From Paracoccaceae bacterium (GTDB lineage: Bacteria > Pseudomonadota > Alphaproteobacteria > Rhodobacterales > Rhodobacteraceae): 49,433 nucleotides of DNA. Below the pieces are notes generated by a model. The model worked only from the letters and a program-made list of their open reading frames with translations, had not been told where the DNA came from and did not search any database. How positions within the stretch are numbered: the stretch's first letter is position 1; each line of letters opens with the position of its first letter. The position numbers were made by a program, and so were the translations under genes. This document shows positions 26,045-34,750 of this stretch, one piece after another. Location of the stretch: positions 1-49,433 of the forward strand of contig JAHRVG010000018.1 of the NCBI GenBank assembly GCA_019090795.1, in the 5' to 3' direction.

Positions 26045-27382
26045 ATGCGTATGACGCGATACTTTTTGCCGATCCTCAAAGAAACCCCGGCAGAGGCCAA
26101 AATCGCCAGCCATCGCCTGATGCTGCGCGCCGGTATGATCCGCCAGTCCAGCGCGGGGATTTACAGCTGGTTGCCAATGGGCTTCAAGGTGCTGCGCCGT
26201 CTGGAAAACATTGTCCACGAAGAACAGATCCGCGCCGGTCACAACCCGATGCTGATGCCAACCCTGCAATCGGCAGACCTGTGGCGCGAAAGCGGGCGTT
26301 ATGATGACTATGGCGACGAGATGCTGCGCATCAAAGACCGCCATGGCCGGGATATGCTCTATGGCCCGACCAACGAGGAGCTGATCACCGACATCTTCCG
26401 CTCCTCGGTACAATCCTACAAAGACCTGCCGATGACACTGTATCACATCCAGTGGAAATTCCGCGACGAGCGCCGCCCCCGTTTTGGCGTCATGCGCGGC
26501 CGCGAATTTTTCATGAAGGATGGCTATACTTTTGACGTAGATAAAGCCGCCTCCATGCACGCCTACAACCGGCATCTGGTCAGCTATCTGCGCACCTATG
26601 AACGCATGGGCCTCAAGGCCATCCCGATGCGCGCGGACTCCGGCCCGATTGGTGGCGATGACACCCATGAATTTCTGGTGCTGGCGGAAACCGGCGAGAG
26701 CGAAGTTTTCTACGATTCCAATATTCTTGATCTGGAGCTGGGCACGCGCGAGGTTGATTTTGACAGCATAGAGCAATGCGAAGCCATCAAAGAAGAATGG
26801 ACAGCGCCCTACGCGCGCACAGACGAAACCCATGACGCGACCCTGTTTGAGGCCATCCCCGAGGAACGCCGCAAGACCTCACGTGGCATCGAGGTGGGGC
26901 AGATTTTCTACTTCGGCACCAAATACTCCGACGCCATGAATGCCAAAGTGGTGAATGAGGACGGCGATCTTATCCCCGTGCATATGGGCAGCCACGGCAT
27001 CGGTGTATCGCGCCTGATCGGCGCCATCATCGAGACCAGCCACGACGATAACGGCATCATCTGGCCCGAGGCCGTGGCCCCGTTCCGCGTTGGCATCGTG
27101 AACCTGAAACAGGGCGATGCGGAGGCAGACGCCGCTTGCGAAAACCTCTATAACAATCTGGTAACTCTTGGGCTTGATCCGATCTATGATGACCGCAAGG
27201 AACGCGCGGGCGCTAAATTCGCAACCATGGATTTGATCGGCATTCCCTGGCGCCTCACCGTGGGACCACGTGGTTTGAAAAACGGCGTGGTAGAGTTGAC
27301 ATCGCGCAAAAGCGGCGAAAGCATCGAGTTAACCCCCGCCAACGCCATCGCGCGCTGCGCGGAAATCTACGCGGGGCTGTAG
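26045..27382 (+). CDS. proS: Proline-tRNA ligase, short alphaproteobacterial type
   Basis: The 445-residue protein is a class II aminoacyl-tRNA synthetase: [19 protein letters not shown], motif 2 region [26 protein letters not shown], and a C-terminal anticodon domain. It lacks the large editing insertion found in the about 570-residue enterobacterial form, as is usual in alphaproteobacteria. ATG 26045 is chosen because GGAG at 26033-26036 is eight bases upstream. It is followed by two hairpins and then lolC. Confidence 0.95.
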   Translation: MRMTRYFLPILKETPAEAKIASHRLMLRAGMIRQSSAGIYSWLPMGFKVLRRLENIVHEEQIRAGHNPMLMPTLQSADLWRESGRYDDYGDEMLRIKDRHGRDMLYGPTNEELITDIFRSSVQSYKDLPMTLYHIQWKFRDERRPRFGVMRGREFFMKDGYTFDVDKAASMHAYNRHLVSYLRTYERMGLKAIPMRADSGPIGGDDTHEFLVLAETGESEVFYDSNILDLELGTREVDFDSIEQCEAIKEEWTAPYARTDETHDATLFEAIPEERRKTSRGIEVGQIFYFGTKYSDAMNAKVVNEDGDLIPVHMGSHGIGVSRLIGAIIETSHDDNGIIWPEAVAPFRVGIVNLKQGDAEADAACENLYNNLVTLGLDPIYDDRKERAGAKFATMDLIGIPWRLTVGPRGLKNGVVELTSRKSGESIELTPANAIARCAEIYAGL

Positions 27383-27394
27383 CATGCGCCGCTT

Positions 27395-27435
27395 GGGGGC
27401 ATCGAGCCCCCGCGCGACGCGGCACAAAAGTGCCG
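27395..27435 (+). other. Two consecutive hairpins between proS and lolC
   Basis: GGGGGC-atcga-GCCCCC at 27395-27411 and CGGCAC-aaaa-GTGCCG at 27420-27435 are both perfect. No T run follows the second, so a classical terminator is unlikely. They may be processing or stability elements in the proS-lolC transcript. Confidence 0.45.
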
Positions 27436-27457
27436 GTTGCAAATACAGGAGGCCGAA

Positions 27458-28753
27458 ATGAGCAGATCAGGCCGCACAACCGCCCCCTTCGCGGGTTTTG
27501 AATGGTTAATCGCCTGGCGCTACCTGCGGGCCAAACGGCGCGAGGGCGGCGTTTCCGTGATGACGTGGATTTCCCTGATCGGCGTCGCGCTGGCTGTTTT
27601 CGCCCTGATTGCCACCTTGGCCGTGCGCAGCGGCTTTCGCATCGAATTCACCAACACCATTCTGGGTGCAAACGCCCACGCTACGGTCTATGTATCCCCC
27701 CACCTGGATGAAAACGGCCAGGCGGTGCAGGTGTTCAAAGACTACAAACAACTGGGGGAAAAGCTTGCGGCCATTCCCGGTGTCAAACGCGCCGCCCCGA
27801 TCGTCAAAGGCCAGGTCATGGTCTCTGCCAATGGGAAAAATACAGGTGTTCAGGTCTTTGGTGAAAGCTATGAAGACCTGTTGGAAATCCCGCTGATCAC
27901 CAATCCGGAAATCAAAATCGGTAAGCTGGTGAATTACCACAAAGGCGTGGCAATCGGCACTGGCGTGGCCCGCGAACTGAACCTGTCGCTGGGTGATAAA
28001 ATCACCCTGATTTCGCCGGACGGCGTCAAAACCGCCTTTGGCACCAGCCCCCGCGTCAGCGCCTTTGAAGTGGTCTATATTTTCGGCGTTGGGCGCTATG
28101 ACATCGACCGCACCCGCATCTACATGCCCCTCAACGAGGCGCAAACCTTCTTCAATCGCGACGGCGTGGTCGATGAATTCGAGGTGCAACTCGACAACCC
28201 CGACACGGTGGATGCGCTAGTTGACCCACTCAATATCGTGGCCGGTCCCAATGCGCTGGTCTGGACATGGAAAAACGCTTCTGGAGGTTTTCTGCGGGCA
28301 CTGGAGATGGAGGATAACATCATGTTTATCATCCTTTCGATCCTTGTTCTCATCGCCTCCATGAACATTATTTCCGGCCTGATCATGCTGGTCAAAAACA
28401 AGACCCGCGACGTAGGAATCCTGCGCACCATGGGCCTGACAGAAGGATCAATCCTGCGGGTGTTTTTCATCTGCGGCGCATCAGTAGGTGTGGTTGGTAC
28501 CATTGTCGGCGTGATTTTGGGTTGCCTGTTCGCCATCTATATCGACCCGATATTCGAGATCATCAACCGCATTGCGGGCGGGGGCGTCTGGGATCCCTCC
28601 ACGCGCCTGCTGTCACACTTGCCCGCGAAACTGCAACTGGCAGACGTGCTCAGCGCGGTTTCTCTTTCGCTGGGGCTGTCTTTCATTGTCACCATTTTCC
28701 CCGCCCGGCGCGCGGCGCGGCTCAATCCTGTAGAGGCGTTGCGAGATGAATAA
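27458..28753 (+). CDS. lolC: Lipoprotein-releasing ABC permease LolC/LolE
   Basis: The 431-residue protein has the LolC/E arrangement: a first membrane helix (VMTWISLIGVALAVFALIATLAV), a large periplasmic domain of about 230 residues, then three helices in the last third ([61 protein letters not shown]). With LolD it extracts lipoproteins from the inner membrane for LolA. ATG 27458 is six bases after a strong AGGAGG. Its last seven residues are encoded a second time before lolD. Confidence 0.93.
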   Translation: MSRSGRTTAPFAGFEWLIAWRYLRAKRREGGVSVMTWISLIGVALAVFALIATLAVRSGFRIEFTNTILGANAHATVYVSPHLDENGQAVQVFKDYKQLGEKLAAIPGVKRAAPIVKGQVMVSANGKNTGVQVFGESYEDLLEIPLITNPEIKIGKLVNYHKGVAIGTGVARELNLSLGDKITLISPDGVKTAFGTSPRVSAFEVVYIFGVGRYDIDRTRIYMPLNEAQTFFNRDGVVDEFEVQLDNPDTVDALVDPLNIVAGPNALVWTWKNASGGFLRALEMEDNIMFIILSILVLIASMNIISGLIMLVKNKTRDVGILRTMGLTEGSILRVFFICGASVGVVGTIVGVILGCLFAIYIDPIFEIINRIAGGGVWDPSTRLLSHLPAKLQLADVLSAVSLSLGLSFIVTIFPARRAARLNPVEALRDE

Positions 28754-28844
28754 CCGGATACAACAAATCAAAAGGTTTTGGGCCAACACAAACGGGGCAA
28801 GCGAACAGGTAAGCTCCTATGTAGAGGCGTTACGTGATGAGTGA
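28730..28844 (+). repeat. Duplicated lolC tail; 24-base direct repeat flanking the lolC-lolD gap
   Basis: The 24 bases at 28730-28753 and 28821-28844 match at 20 positions. Both encode VEALRDE and a stop, and all four differences are synonymous or stop-for-stop. The copies are 91 bases apart, so they lie in different frames. The second copy overlaps the lolD start in the compact ATGAGTGA way expected of an ancestral lolC-lolD junction. Confidence 0.75.
28746..28844 (+). CDS. Possible 32-residue ORF coupling lolC to lolD
   Basis: An ATG at 28746, eight bases after an AGAGG, overlaps the lolC stop. The frame stays open for 32 codons and ends in VEALRDE at 28844, inside the lolD start region. 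It could carry ribosomes from lolC to lolD. The sequence has no recognisable domain, and it may be a remnant of a second lolC-like 3' end, not a functional gene. Confidence 0.3.
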   Translation: MNNRIQQIKRFWANTNGASEQVSSYVEALRDE

Positions 28845-29526
28845 AGCACTCCGCCTCAGCGGCATTTCCAAAACCTACAAAAAGGGCAAACCGGGCGAGG
28901 TTTGTGTGCTCTCGGACGTCAATTTCACCCTGCAAGCAGGTGAGCTCGTTGGCCTAGTTGCCCCATCGGGTGCAGGTAAATCCACCCTGCTGCACATCGC
29001 CGGATTGCTGGACACCCCAGATAGCGGCACCGTAATTGTCGGTGGTCAGGACACCAGCGGAAAACCGGACCGCGAGCGCACCCGCATCCGGCGTCAGGAC
29101 ATCGGATTCATCTATCAGTTCCACCATTTACTGGCCGAATTCACCGCCGCCGAAAACATCACTCTGCCCCAATTTGCCAACGGGGTTTCCAAACGCGTGG
29201 CCGAAAAACACGCTCAACAATTGCTTGCCAGCGTCGGCCTCACCGATCGCGCCAGCCACCGCCCTGCTGAATTATCCGGCGGCGAGCAACAGCGCGTGGC
29301 CTTTTGCCGGGCACTGGCCAACTCACCGCGTATTCTGCTGGCCGATGAACCTACCGGCAACCTTGATCCCGCGACCTCCGACACTGTATTCTCGGCCTTG
29401 ATGGAACTGGTGCGCAGCACCGGCCTCTCGGCGCTGATTGCCACCCACAATATGGAGCTGGCCAAGCGGATGGACCGGATCGTACGCTTGGAAGACGGAC
29501 AACTGGTGGAGATTGAGCAGCCTTGA
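28837..29526 (+). CDS. lolD: Lipoprotein-releasing ABC ATPase LolD
   Basis: The 229-residue ABC ATPase has Walker [18 protein letters not shown] near residue 45, the Q-loop [11 protein letters not shown] with the characteristic LolD sequence, signature [17 protein letters not shown] and Walker [13 protein letters not shown]. It powers LolC. ATG 28837 is eight bases after AGAGG; a GTG at 28834 is possible. Confidence 0.94.
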   Translation: MSEALRLSGISKTYKKGKPGEVCVLSDVNFTLQAGELVGLVAPSGAGKSTLLHIAGLLDTPDSGTVIVGGQDTSGKPDRERTRIRRQDIGFIYQFHHLLAEFTAAENITLPQFANGVSKRVAEKHAQQLLASVGLTDRASHRPAELSGGEQQRVAFCRALANSPRILLADEPTGNLDPATSDTVFSALMELVRSTGLSALIATHNMELAKRMDRIVRLEDGQLVEIEQP

Positions 29527-29604
29527 GCTGTTAGGGCCAGCCCAATCCATTTCCGCGGCCGTGCTGATCTGGTCCAACACTGATGCCCCCCTCGCCCTTT
29601 AACG

Positions 29605-29641
29605 AAGGGAAGGCGCGAAAAATGCTCACCCGTCTTCCCTT
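29605..29641. other. Inverted repeat between lolD and ccmA
   Basis: AAGGGAAG (29605-29612) and CTTCCCTT (29634-29641) are perfect 8-base arms with a 21-base loop, in the 175-base lolD-ccmA gap. It may mark the end of the lol unit or a ccmA regulatory site. No T tract is present. Confidence 0.35.
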
Positions 29642-29701
29642 GCAATAGCACCGCGTGATTTCATCTTCCCCCGCCCCCGCCAATAGGTTATGCCCCCACA
29701 C

Positions 29702-30322
29702 ATGACACTTACCGCCAAATCGCTGAGCTGTCGCCGCGGCGACCGGATGGTCCTGACAGGGGTGACATTCACCCTTGCAGCCGGGGATTGCCTGATCCTG
29801 CGCGGCCCCAACGGGGTGGGCAAATCGACACTGTTGCGGGTCTTGGCAGGGCTGGCCCCGCCCGCGGCGGGCAGCGTCGAGGTGGACGTCGACCAGATCG
29901 CCTATGCGGGGCATCTGGACGGGGTCAAGCCTCAGCTGAGCGTGGCGGAAAACCTCGGGTTTTGGGCTGGCGTCTATGGGTCTGGTCCACCAATAGCAAC
30001 GCTGCAACATTTCGGACTGACCGATCTGGCCGAACGCTTTGCCCATAACCTCTCGGCGGGGCAAAAACGTCGGCTGGGGTTGGCGCGGTTACATCTTTCA
30101 GGGCGCTCGGTCTGGCTGCTGGACGAACCGACGGTTTCGCTCGATGCGGCCCATGTCGCCCTGTTCGAGCAGGCCTTTACCGATCATTGTGCGGGCGGTG
30201 GCATTGCGGTGATTTCCACCCATCTGGATCTAAAAATTCCCGGCGCGCGCACCCTCAACCTTGGCCAGTTCAAGGCTAAATCAACCGCCGAGGCCAACCC
30301 GTTTCTTGAGGATTTCGTCTGA
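29702..30322 (+). CDS. ccmA: Haem exporter ATPase CcmA
   Basis: The 206-residue ABC ATPase has Walker A RGPNGVGKSTLLRVLAGLAPP near residue 38, signature NLSAGQKRRLGLARLHL and Walker B VWLLDEPTVSLDAA. With CcmB and CcmC it helps load haem on CcmE for cytochrome c maturation. ATG 29702 gives the usual MTL start; ATG 29690 is nearer an AGG but gives an odd N-terminus. The stop overlaps ccmB by one base. Confidence 0.93.
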   Translation: MTLTAKSLSCRRGDRMVLTGVTFTLAAGDCLILRGPNGVGKSTLLRVLAGLAPPAAGSVEVDVDQIAYAGHLDGVKPQLSVAENLGFWAGVYGSGPPIATLQHFGLTDLAERFAHNLSAGQKRRLGLARLHLSGRSVWLLDEPTVSLDAAHVALFEQAFTDHCAGGGIAVISTHLDLKIPGARTLNLGQFKAKSTAEANPFLEDFV

Positions 30323-30978
30323 TGTGGGCCTTGTTCAAACGCGACTTGGTGTTAGCGGTGCGCTCGGGCGGGGGGTTTGGGCTGGCGCTGGCATTTTTCC
30401 TAATTCTGGTGATGTTCGTACCCTTTGGCGTTGGCTCTGACCGCGCCATTCTGGCCCGCATCGCACCGGGCATCCTGTGGATCGGCGCATTGCTCGCTTG
30501 CCTGCTGTCGCTCGACCGGATTTTCCAGCTCGATATGGAAGACGGCACTTTGGACGTGTTGGCCACCTGCCCGCTGCCAATGGAGGGCATCACCGCCGCC
30601 AAAGCAGCTGCGCATTGGGTCAGCACCGGCGTCCCTCTGACTGTCGCTGCCCCCGTGCTCGGCTATTTGCTGGGCCTGCCCGCTCCGGCGTATTTCTGGC
30701 TGGTGGCAAGCCTGTTCACTGGCACAATATCGCTCAGCTTCATCGGCATGTTCGGGGCCGCCCTGACCGTTGGCGTCAAACGCGGTGGCTTGTTGCTCTC
30801 CTTGCTGGTGTTGCCGCTTTATGTCCCTTCACTGATTTTCGGCGCTCAAAGCGTGGTGCGCATCACCGAGGGGCTGGACCCAACACCGGCTTGGATGCTG
30901 CTCACTGGCATCTCGCTGCTCTCCGTGGCACTGATGCCCTTCGCCGGAGCCATGGCCCTGCGCGCAAATCTGCGTTGA
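30322..30978 (+). CDS. ccmB: Haem exporter permease CcmB
   Basis: The 218-residue membrane protein starts LFKRDLVLAVRSGGGFGLALAFFLILVMFVPFGVG, the CcmB N-terminal signature, and has about six hydrophobic segments including LLSLLVLPLYVPSLIFGA. It is the membrane partner of CcmA. The ATG overlaps the ccmA stop. Unlike the usual order, ccmC does not follow directly; about 2 kb of unrelated genes intervene. Confidence 0.93.
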   Translation: MWALFKRDLVLAVRSGGGFGLALAFFLILVMFVPFGVGSDRAILARIAPGILWIGALLACLLSLDRIFQLDMEDGTLDVLATCPLPMEGITAAKAAAHWVSTGVPLTVAAPVLGYLLGLPAPAYFWLVASLFTGTISLSFIGMFGAALTVGVKRGGLLLSLLVLPLYVPSLIFGAQSVVRITEGLDPTPAWMLLTGISLLSVALMPFAGAMALRANLR

Positions 30979-30990
30979 TAGCGAATTGCT

Positions 30991-31338
30991 TTAACCCGCT
31001 ACCATCCGGTCAAACTTGGCGGCGCAAATGAAATCGTTTTCAGACAGCCCATCAATGTCATGGGTGGTGAATGTGACCGTACAATAACCCCAGCCAAAGC
31101 TGACATCAGGATGATGGCCCTGCTGGCCTGCCAGAAAGGCCGCAAGGTTGGCGGTGTAGACCGCTTTGGCAAAACCTTTGTAAATAAATTTACGGGTCAG
31201 TGATTTACCCGCACTGTCAAGCGCCCAGTCAGGGTGCAATTTCGCCTGCAATTTCACATATTCCGAGGACGCAAGGAGCAAGACTTGGCCCCGACAGGGC
31301 TCACAGCTCTTATTGCCCAAATCATTTTCGATACTCAT
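30991..31338 (-). CDS. phhB: 4a-hydroxytetrahydrobiopterin dehydratase (PCD/DCoH family)
   Basis: The 115-residue protein ends with the PCD signature QQGHHPDVSFGWGYCTVTFTTHDIDGLSENDF, which holds the two adjacent active-site His residues, after WALDSAGKSLTRKFIYKGF. It dehydrates pterin-4a-carbinolamine formed by aromatic amino acid hydroxylases, or a related pterin. ATG 31338 is chosen because AAAGGAAAA precedes it; a longer frame upstream adds unconserved residues. It converges on ccmB and lies 19 bases after the unknown gene at 31358, with which it is probably transcribed. Confidence 0.9.
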   Translation of the reverse strand: MSIENDLGNKSCEPCRGQVLLLASSEYVKLQAKLHPDWALDSAGKSLTRKFIYKGFAKAVYTANLAAFLAGQQGHHPDVSFGWGYCTVTFTTHDIDGLSENDFICAAKFDRMVAG

Positions 31339-31357
31339 ATGTTTTCCTTTACTAGAT

Positions 31358-31717
31358 TCAGAACAAGGCCTTGGGTCTCGTTTCTTCCTTCGAAGCTCGA
31401 CCGCCTTTATTTCGCTTCGCCATTGCAAGCGCCAACTGCTTCATTGCCTCGAATTCTTCACCAGAGCATTTTGCCGCATCGCCGTAACTCCAGTTCGAAG
31501 CCACCTCGCTGAGTTCCACCGCCCCCGCGGACAGCGGCGCTTCCTCGGCTGTCAAATACCGGCAGCGGCCATCGTGGTAGATGTCGACCTTCTCTAGTAA
31601 CTGCCCCGTGTCATCATAGGCCAAATACTGGATAATCGGTATATCATCAGTTTGCAGGGTAGTACCCCGAAAATAGTACATTTTAGCGGTTTGTTTCACA
31701 TCCGTTTCCTTGCGCAT
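31358..31717 (-). CDS. Hypothetical protein, possibly DUF6881-like
   Basis: The 119-residue protein has a mid-part MYYFRGTTLQTDDIPIIQYLAYDDTGQLLEKVDIYHDGRCRYL that looks like the DUF6881 pattern (strand, 'Y-DE-G-E-RKVEVY-DGR'); I recall this and cannot confirm it. The C-terminal part is basic (AKRNKGGRASKEETRPK). Function not known. No strong ribosome site precedes either the first ATG (31717) or a second at 31681, so the start is uncertain. Confidence 0.6.
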   Translation of the reverse strand: MRKETDVKQTAKMYYFRGTTLQTDDIPIIQYLAYDDTGQLLEKVDIYHDGRCRYLTAEEAPLSAGAVELSEVASNWSYGDAAKCSGEEFEAMKQLALAMAKRNKGGRASKEETRPKALF

Positions 31718-31863
31718 CTTCAGTGCAATTTCTTTTCCAGCCTATTGTGCACTATTCCGGCACAATATCCGCCTTACTTTGGCCATTGTTCAAACATACG
31801 AGTAAGACGTTAGCGCGTACACTGTTACCGAGTCCTAAGAAAACCGACAAGCAAGGGGCAAAC

Positions 31864-32877
31864 ATGCCAAGTACATTCTGGGCTCGCCAAGACAGCGGAG
31901 CAGCAAACAATCCGGCGTTGAATCTGACCGGGGCCGACAGCCAACAGATAACATTCGTTAATCAAACCCCTGGTGGTGACACTGGTGATCTGTTTCTGGA
32001 TCAACCCTCAGGTGGGGGCATTGACCCCGATACAGTGGTTTCCATTGGCGGAACGACCTACAGCTTTACCTTTGAAATTCGCGGCACTCTTCCAACCCAG
32101 AACAGCAATGGTGCCCAGCAGGTGCCAGATCAGTACCAAGACAGCACTGTTGTCATTATTACCGTTCATGATTACCCCAGTATCGGGGACAGCATGCGAT
32201 TGTCATTTCTGCCCGATGACGAAGCTACGCAGGCCGAAATGGATTCATTTGGCAACGGGGCAATCGACATCCAGAATACCACAACAAGCCCTGGGTCCAC
32301 ACCTGTCTGTTTCGTCAGAGGCACACAAATCGAAACGCAACAAGGCCAAACGGCAATCGAGGAATTGCGCGCGGGTGATCTGGTCAAAACTCTGGATCAC
32401 GGCTATCAGCCGATCCGCTGGATCGGATCGAGCCGGTTTCCCGCAAGGGGCAACTTCGCCCCGATCCGCATCCACGCCGGTGCTCTGGGGAACACCCGCG
32501 ATTTATTGGTCTCGCCCCAACACCGGATGATGCTGACCGGATGGCGGCTGGAGATGCTGTTTGGTGATTCCGAAGTACTGGTGAGCGCCCAGTCCCTGAT
32601 AAACGACCAATCAATCCGGCGTGAACCCGGCGGGATGATTGAATATTACCATATGCTGTTTGACACCCATGAAATCGTCTTTGCCGAAGGGGCACCCAGC
32701 GAAAGCCTCCATCTGGGCACCGAAGCTATCGCCTCCCTGCGCACGGCATCCGTGAGGGAAATATACCAACTTTTCCCAGAATTACAGAAGGGCAACACCA
32801 GCAATGGCCAATCCGCCAGACTGTGCCTAAAAAGCTATGAAAGCTCCATAGCAGCGCGCGAACTCGCGCACATCTAG
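31864..32877 (+). CDS. Hint-domain (hedgehog/intein-like) protein
   Basis: The 337-residue protein has an N-terminal part of about 148 residues that resembles no domain I know (acidic and beta-rich). A Hint domain begins at Cys149: CFVRGTQIETQQGQTAIEELRAGDLVKTLDHGYQPIRWIG, then RDLLVSPQHRMMLTG and the later MLFDTHEIVFAEGAPSES. Such Hint domains can cleave the chain at the Cys in other proteins, but here cleavage is not shown. AAGGGG five bases upstream supports ATG 31864. It lies between ccmB and ccmC and is the only rightward gene of that insertion. Such proteins are frequent in Rhodobacteraceae and usually secreted; role unknown. Confidence 0.85.
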   Translation: MPSTFWARQDSGAANNPALNLTGADSQQITFVNQTPGGDTGDLFLDQPSGGGIDPDTVVSIGGTTYSFTFEIRGTLPTQNSNGAQQVPDQYQDSTVVIITVHDYPSIGDSMRLSFLPDDEATQAEMDSFGNGAIDIQNTTTSPGSTPVCFVRGTQIETQQGQTAIEELRAGDLVKTLDHGYQPIRWIGSSRFPARGNFAPIRIHAGALGNTRDLLVSPQHRMMLTGWRLEMLFGDSEVLVSAQSLINDQSIRREPGGMIEYYHMLFDTHEIVFAEGAPSESLHLGTEAIASLRTASVREIYQLFPELQKGNTSNGQSARLCLKSYESSIAARELAHI

Positions 32878-32999
32878 CAATAAAATGCCGCCAGCCGGAA
32901 AATTTTGCCGCACACAACCCTGTGACCCGAATGCCCATTGGCCTCGCCTGTAAAACCCGCTATTCCAAGCTTGAATAAACTTTGGAAGAAGTCGGCCTC

Positions 33000-33728
33000 A
33001 TGTCATTTTGGGAATATGCCAATCCGGTAAAATTCATGGCCCTGTCGGGAAAACTCCTACCGGTTGCCACCGTGCTTGCCACCATCAGCCTGATTATCGG
33101 GCTTTATTGGGGGTTTTTCCTTACCCCTGACGACTACAAGCAAGGGTCCACCGTCAAGATCATCTTCCTGCATGTGCCCGCAGCAATGATGGCGATCAAT
33201 ATCTGGGTGATGATGCTGGTTACCTCGCTGGTCTGGCTGATCCGGCGGCACCATGTTTCCGCCCTTGCCGCCCGCGCTGCCGCGCCCATCGGCATGACAA
33301 TGACACTGATTGCCCTGTTTACCGGCGCAATCTGGGGCAAGCCGATGTGGGGCACTTATTGGGCGTGGGATCCACGTCTGACCTCTTTCATGATCCTGTT
33401 TGTGTTTTATCTCGGCTATATTGCGCTCTGGAACGCGATTGAGGACAGCGATGTTGCGGCCGATCTGACCTCGATCCTGTGCATGGTTGGTTCCGCCTTC
33501 GCCTTACTGTCGCGCTATGCGGTGAATTTCTGGAGTCAGGGCCTGCATCAGGGTGCATCCCTGTCACTGGACAAAGAAACCCATGTCGACAACGCTTTTT
33601 ACTTTCCACTGCTGTTCAGCATCGTCGGCTTTGTGCTGCTGTTCATCACACTGGTTCTGCTGCGCACCCGCACCCTGATCCGGGCACGGCGCACACAGGC
33701 ACTTTTGGCACGCGAGGGCATTGCATGA
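33000..33728 (+). CDS. ccmC: Haem transporter CcmC
   Basis: The 242-residue protein has six hydrophobic segments and the WWD-type haem-handling motif WGKPMWGTYWAWDPRLTS near residue 110. It carries periplasmic His before it in RRHHVSALA. CcmC presents haem to CcmE. ATG 33000 is chosen because it gives the usual MSFWEYANPVKF start. The stop overlaps ccmD in an ATGA. Confidence 0.94.
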   Translation: MSFWEYANPVKFMALSGKLLPVATVLATISLIIGLYWGFFLTPDDYKQGSTVKIIFLHVPAAMMAINIWVMMLVTSLVWLIRRHHVSALAARAAAPIGMTMTLIALFTGAIWGKPMWGTYWAWDPRLTSFMILFVFYLGYIALWNAIEDSDVAADLTSILCMVGSAFALLSRYAVNFWSQGLHQGASLSLDKETHVDNAFYFPLLFSIVGFVLLFITLVLLRTRTLIRARRTQALLAREGIA

Positions 33729-33886
33729 TACCTGATTTGGGAAAATACAACACAGAGGTGCTATCGGCCTATGCCGTGAGCGTGCTGCTGCTGGTGATAC
33801 TGGTACTGCTGTCCCTGCGCGCCGGCGCAAAGGCCAAACGCGGGCTGGAACGCGCCGAGGAAAAGGTCCGCAACCATGGCCGCTAA
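33725..33886 (+). CDS. ccmD: Haem exporter subunit CcmD
   Basis: The 53-residue protein has one hydrophobic helix (VLSAYAVSVLLLVILVLLSL) followed by a basic tail, the CcmD pattern. It stabilises the CcmABC-CcmE complex. It overlaps ccmC by four and ccmG by 11 bases. Confidence 0.9.
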   Translation: MIPDLGKYNTEVLSAYAVSVLLLVILVLLSLRAGAKAKRGLERAEEKVRNHGR

Positions 33887-34412
33887 ACGTATCTCGCTGC
33901 TGATGATCCTGCCGCCACTGACATTTCTCGCCCTTGCTGCCATGTTCATCTTTGGCCTGAACCGCGATGATCCGGACGCCCTGCCCTCTTCACTGATCGG
34001 CCAACAAGCGCCACCATTGACCGGCATACAACTGGGCAATGAGCCGCTGGCCAGCGATGCGGATATCACGGCAGCGGGCATCAAGCTGGTGAATTTCTGG
34101 GCTAGCTGGTGTGGTCCCTGCCGCATCGAGCATCCGAATTTGATGGAGCTGTCCAGCCTAGGCATTCCGATCATCGGGCTGAACTACAAGGACAGCCCCG
34201 AGAATGCACTGAAGTTCATCGGCGAACTGGGCAACCCTTACAGCAAATCACTGGCTGTCGAGGGCCGAATGGCCTTGAACTGGGGGGTTTACGGCGTGCC
34301 GGAAACCTATCTGATCGACAGCAACGGTAAAATCCTGATGCGCGCTGCGGGGCCATTGACCCAGCGGGTGATCAAGGAAAAGCTGATGCCTGCGATCCGC
34401 GCAGCAAAATAG
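33876..34412 (+). CDS. ccmG: Thiol:disulfide interchange protein CcmG/DsbE
   Basis: The 178-residue protein has an N-terminal membrane anchor (ISLLMILPPLTFLALAAMFIFG) and a thioredoxin fold with the redox motif NFWASWCGPCRIEHPNLMEL near residue 75. It reduces the haem-binding cysteines of apocytochrome c in the periplasm. The cluster ends here, without ccmE, ccmF, ccmH or ccmI. Confidence 0.93.
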   Translation: MAAKRISLLMILPPLTFLALAAMFIFGLNRDDPDALPSSLIGQQAPPLTGIQLGNEPLASDADITAAGIKLVNFWASWCGPCRIEHPNLMELSSLGIPIIGLNYKDSPENALKFIGELGNPYSKSLAVEGRMALNWGVYGVPETYLIDSNGKILMRAAGPLTQRVIKEKLMPAIRAAK

Positions 34413-34419
34413 CCGCCGT

Positions 34420-34512
34420 CTAGGCTAGAAACGCATAGATCAGGGTAAAACTGATAAAACCGACCACAAAGCCGATCAATATTCCAGAAGCAAAAACGCT
34501 AGCAACAACCAT
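34420..34512 (-). CDS. Possible 30-residue single-helix membrane protein
   Basis: The sequence MVVASVFASGILIGFVVGFISFTLIYAFLA is almost wholly a membrane helix. An AGGTGG four bases before the ATG supports the start. A hairpin lies in its leader. It lies opposite the ccmG end. Its size and composition fit small subunits of membrane complexes, but I know no family. An open frame extends upstream to 34671 but has a basic, unusual sequence. Confidence 0.5.
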   Translation of the reverse strand: MVVASVFASGILIGFVVGFISFTLIYAFLA

Positions 34513-34535
34513 AAAACCACCTACTCGATAACTAA

Positions 34536-34556
34536 GAACCCGAGAACACCGGGTTC
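34536..34556 (+). terminator. Candidate hairpin terminator downstream of ccmG
   Basis: GAACCCG pairs with CGGGTTC across a seven-base loop, followed by GTTTTC on the plus strand. It could end the ccm transcript, or act in the leader of the leftward 30-residue ORF. Confidence 0.45.
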
Positions 34557-34676
34557 GTTTTCTCCGGACCCCACGTCCGGTACAAGGAGCACTATAGCCT
34601 GAAAAGAGGCGTAAATTTGTTTCTAATTTGATACTTCTTTGTTTTGGTTTTGGCATAAATAAGCCCGGCACAGAAA

Positions 34677-34708
34677 AAACCCGCCAGGGTGCTAGGCCTA
34701 GCGGGTTT
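34677..34708 (-). terminator. Terminator of the mttB-family gene
   Basis: AAACCCGC pairs with GCGGGTTT, and an inner palindrome CTAGGCCTAG lies in the loop. On the minus strand six T residues follow, on the plus strand TGTTTT follows, so it may act in both directions. Confidence 0.82.
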
Positions 34709-34750
34709 GTTTTGACGTCCCTTTACCAAAGTAACCAAGTCACTGGAAAC

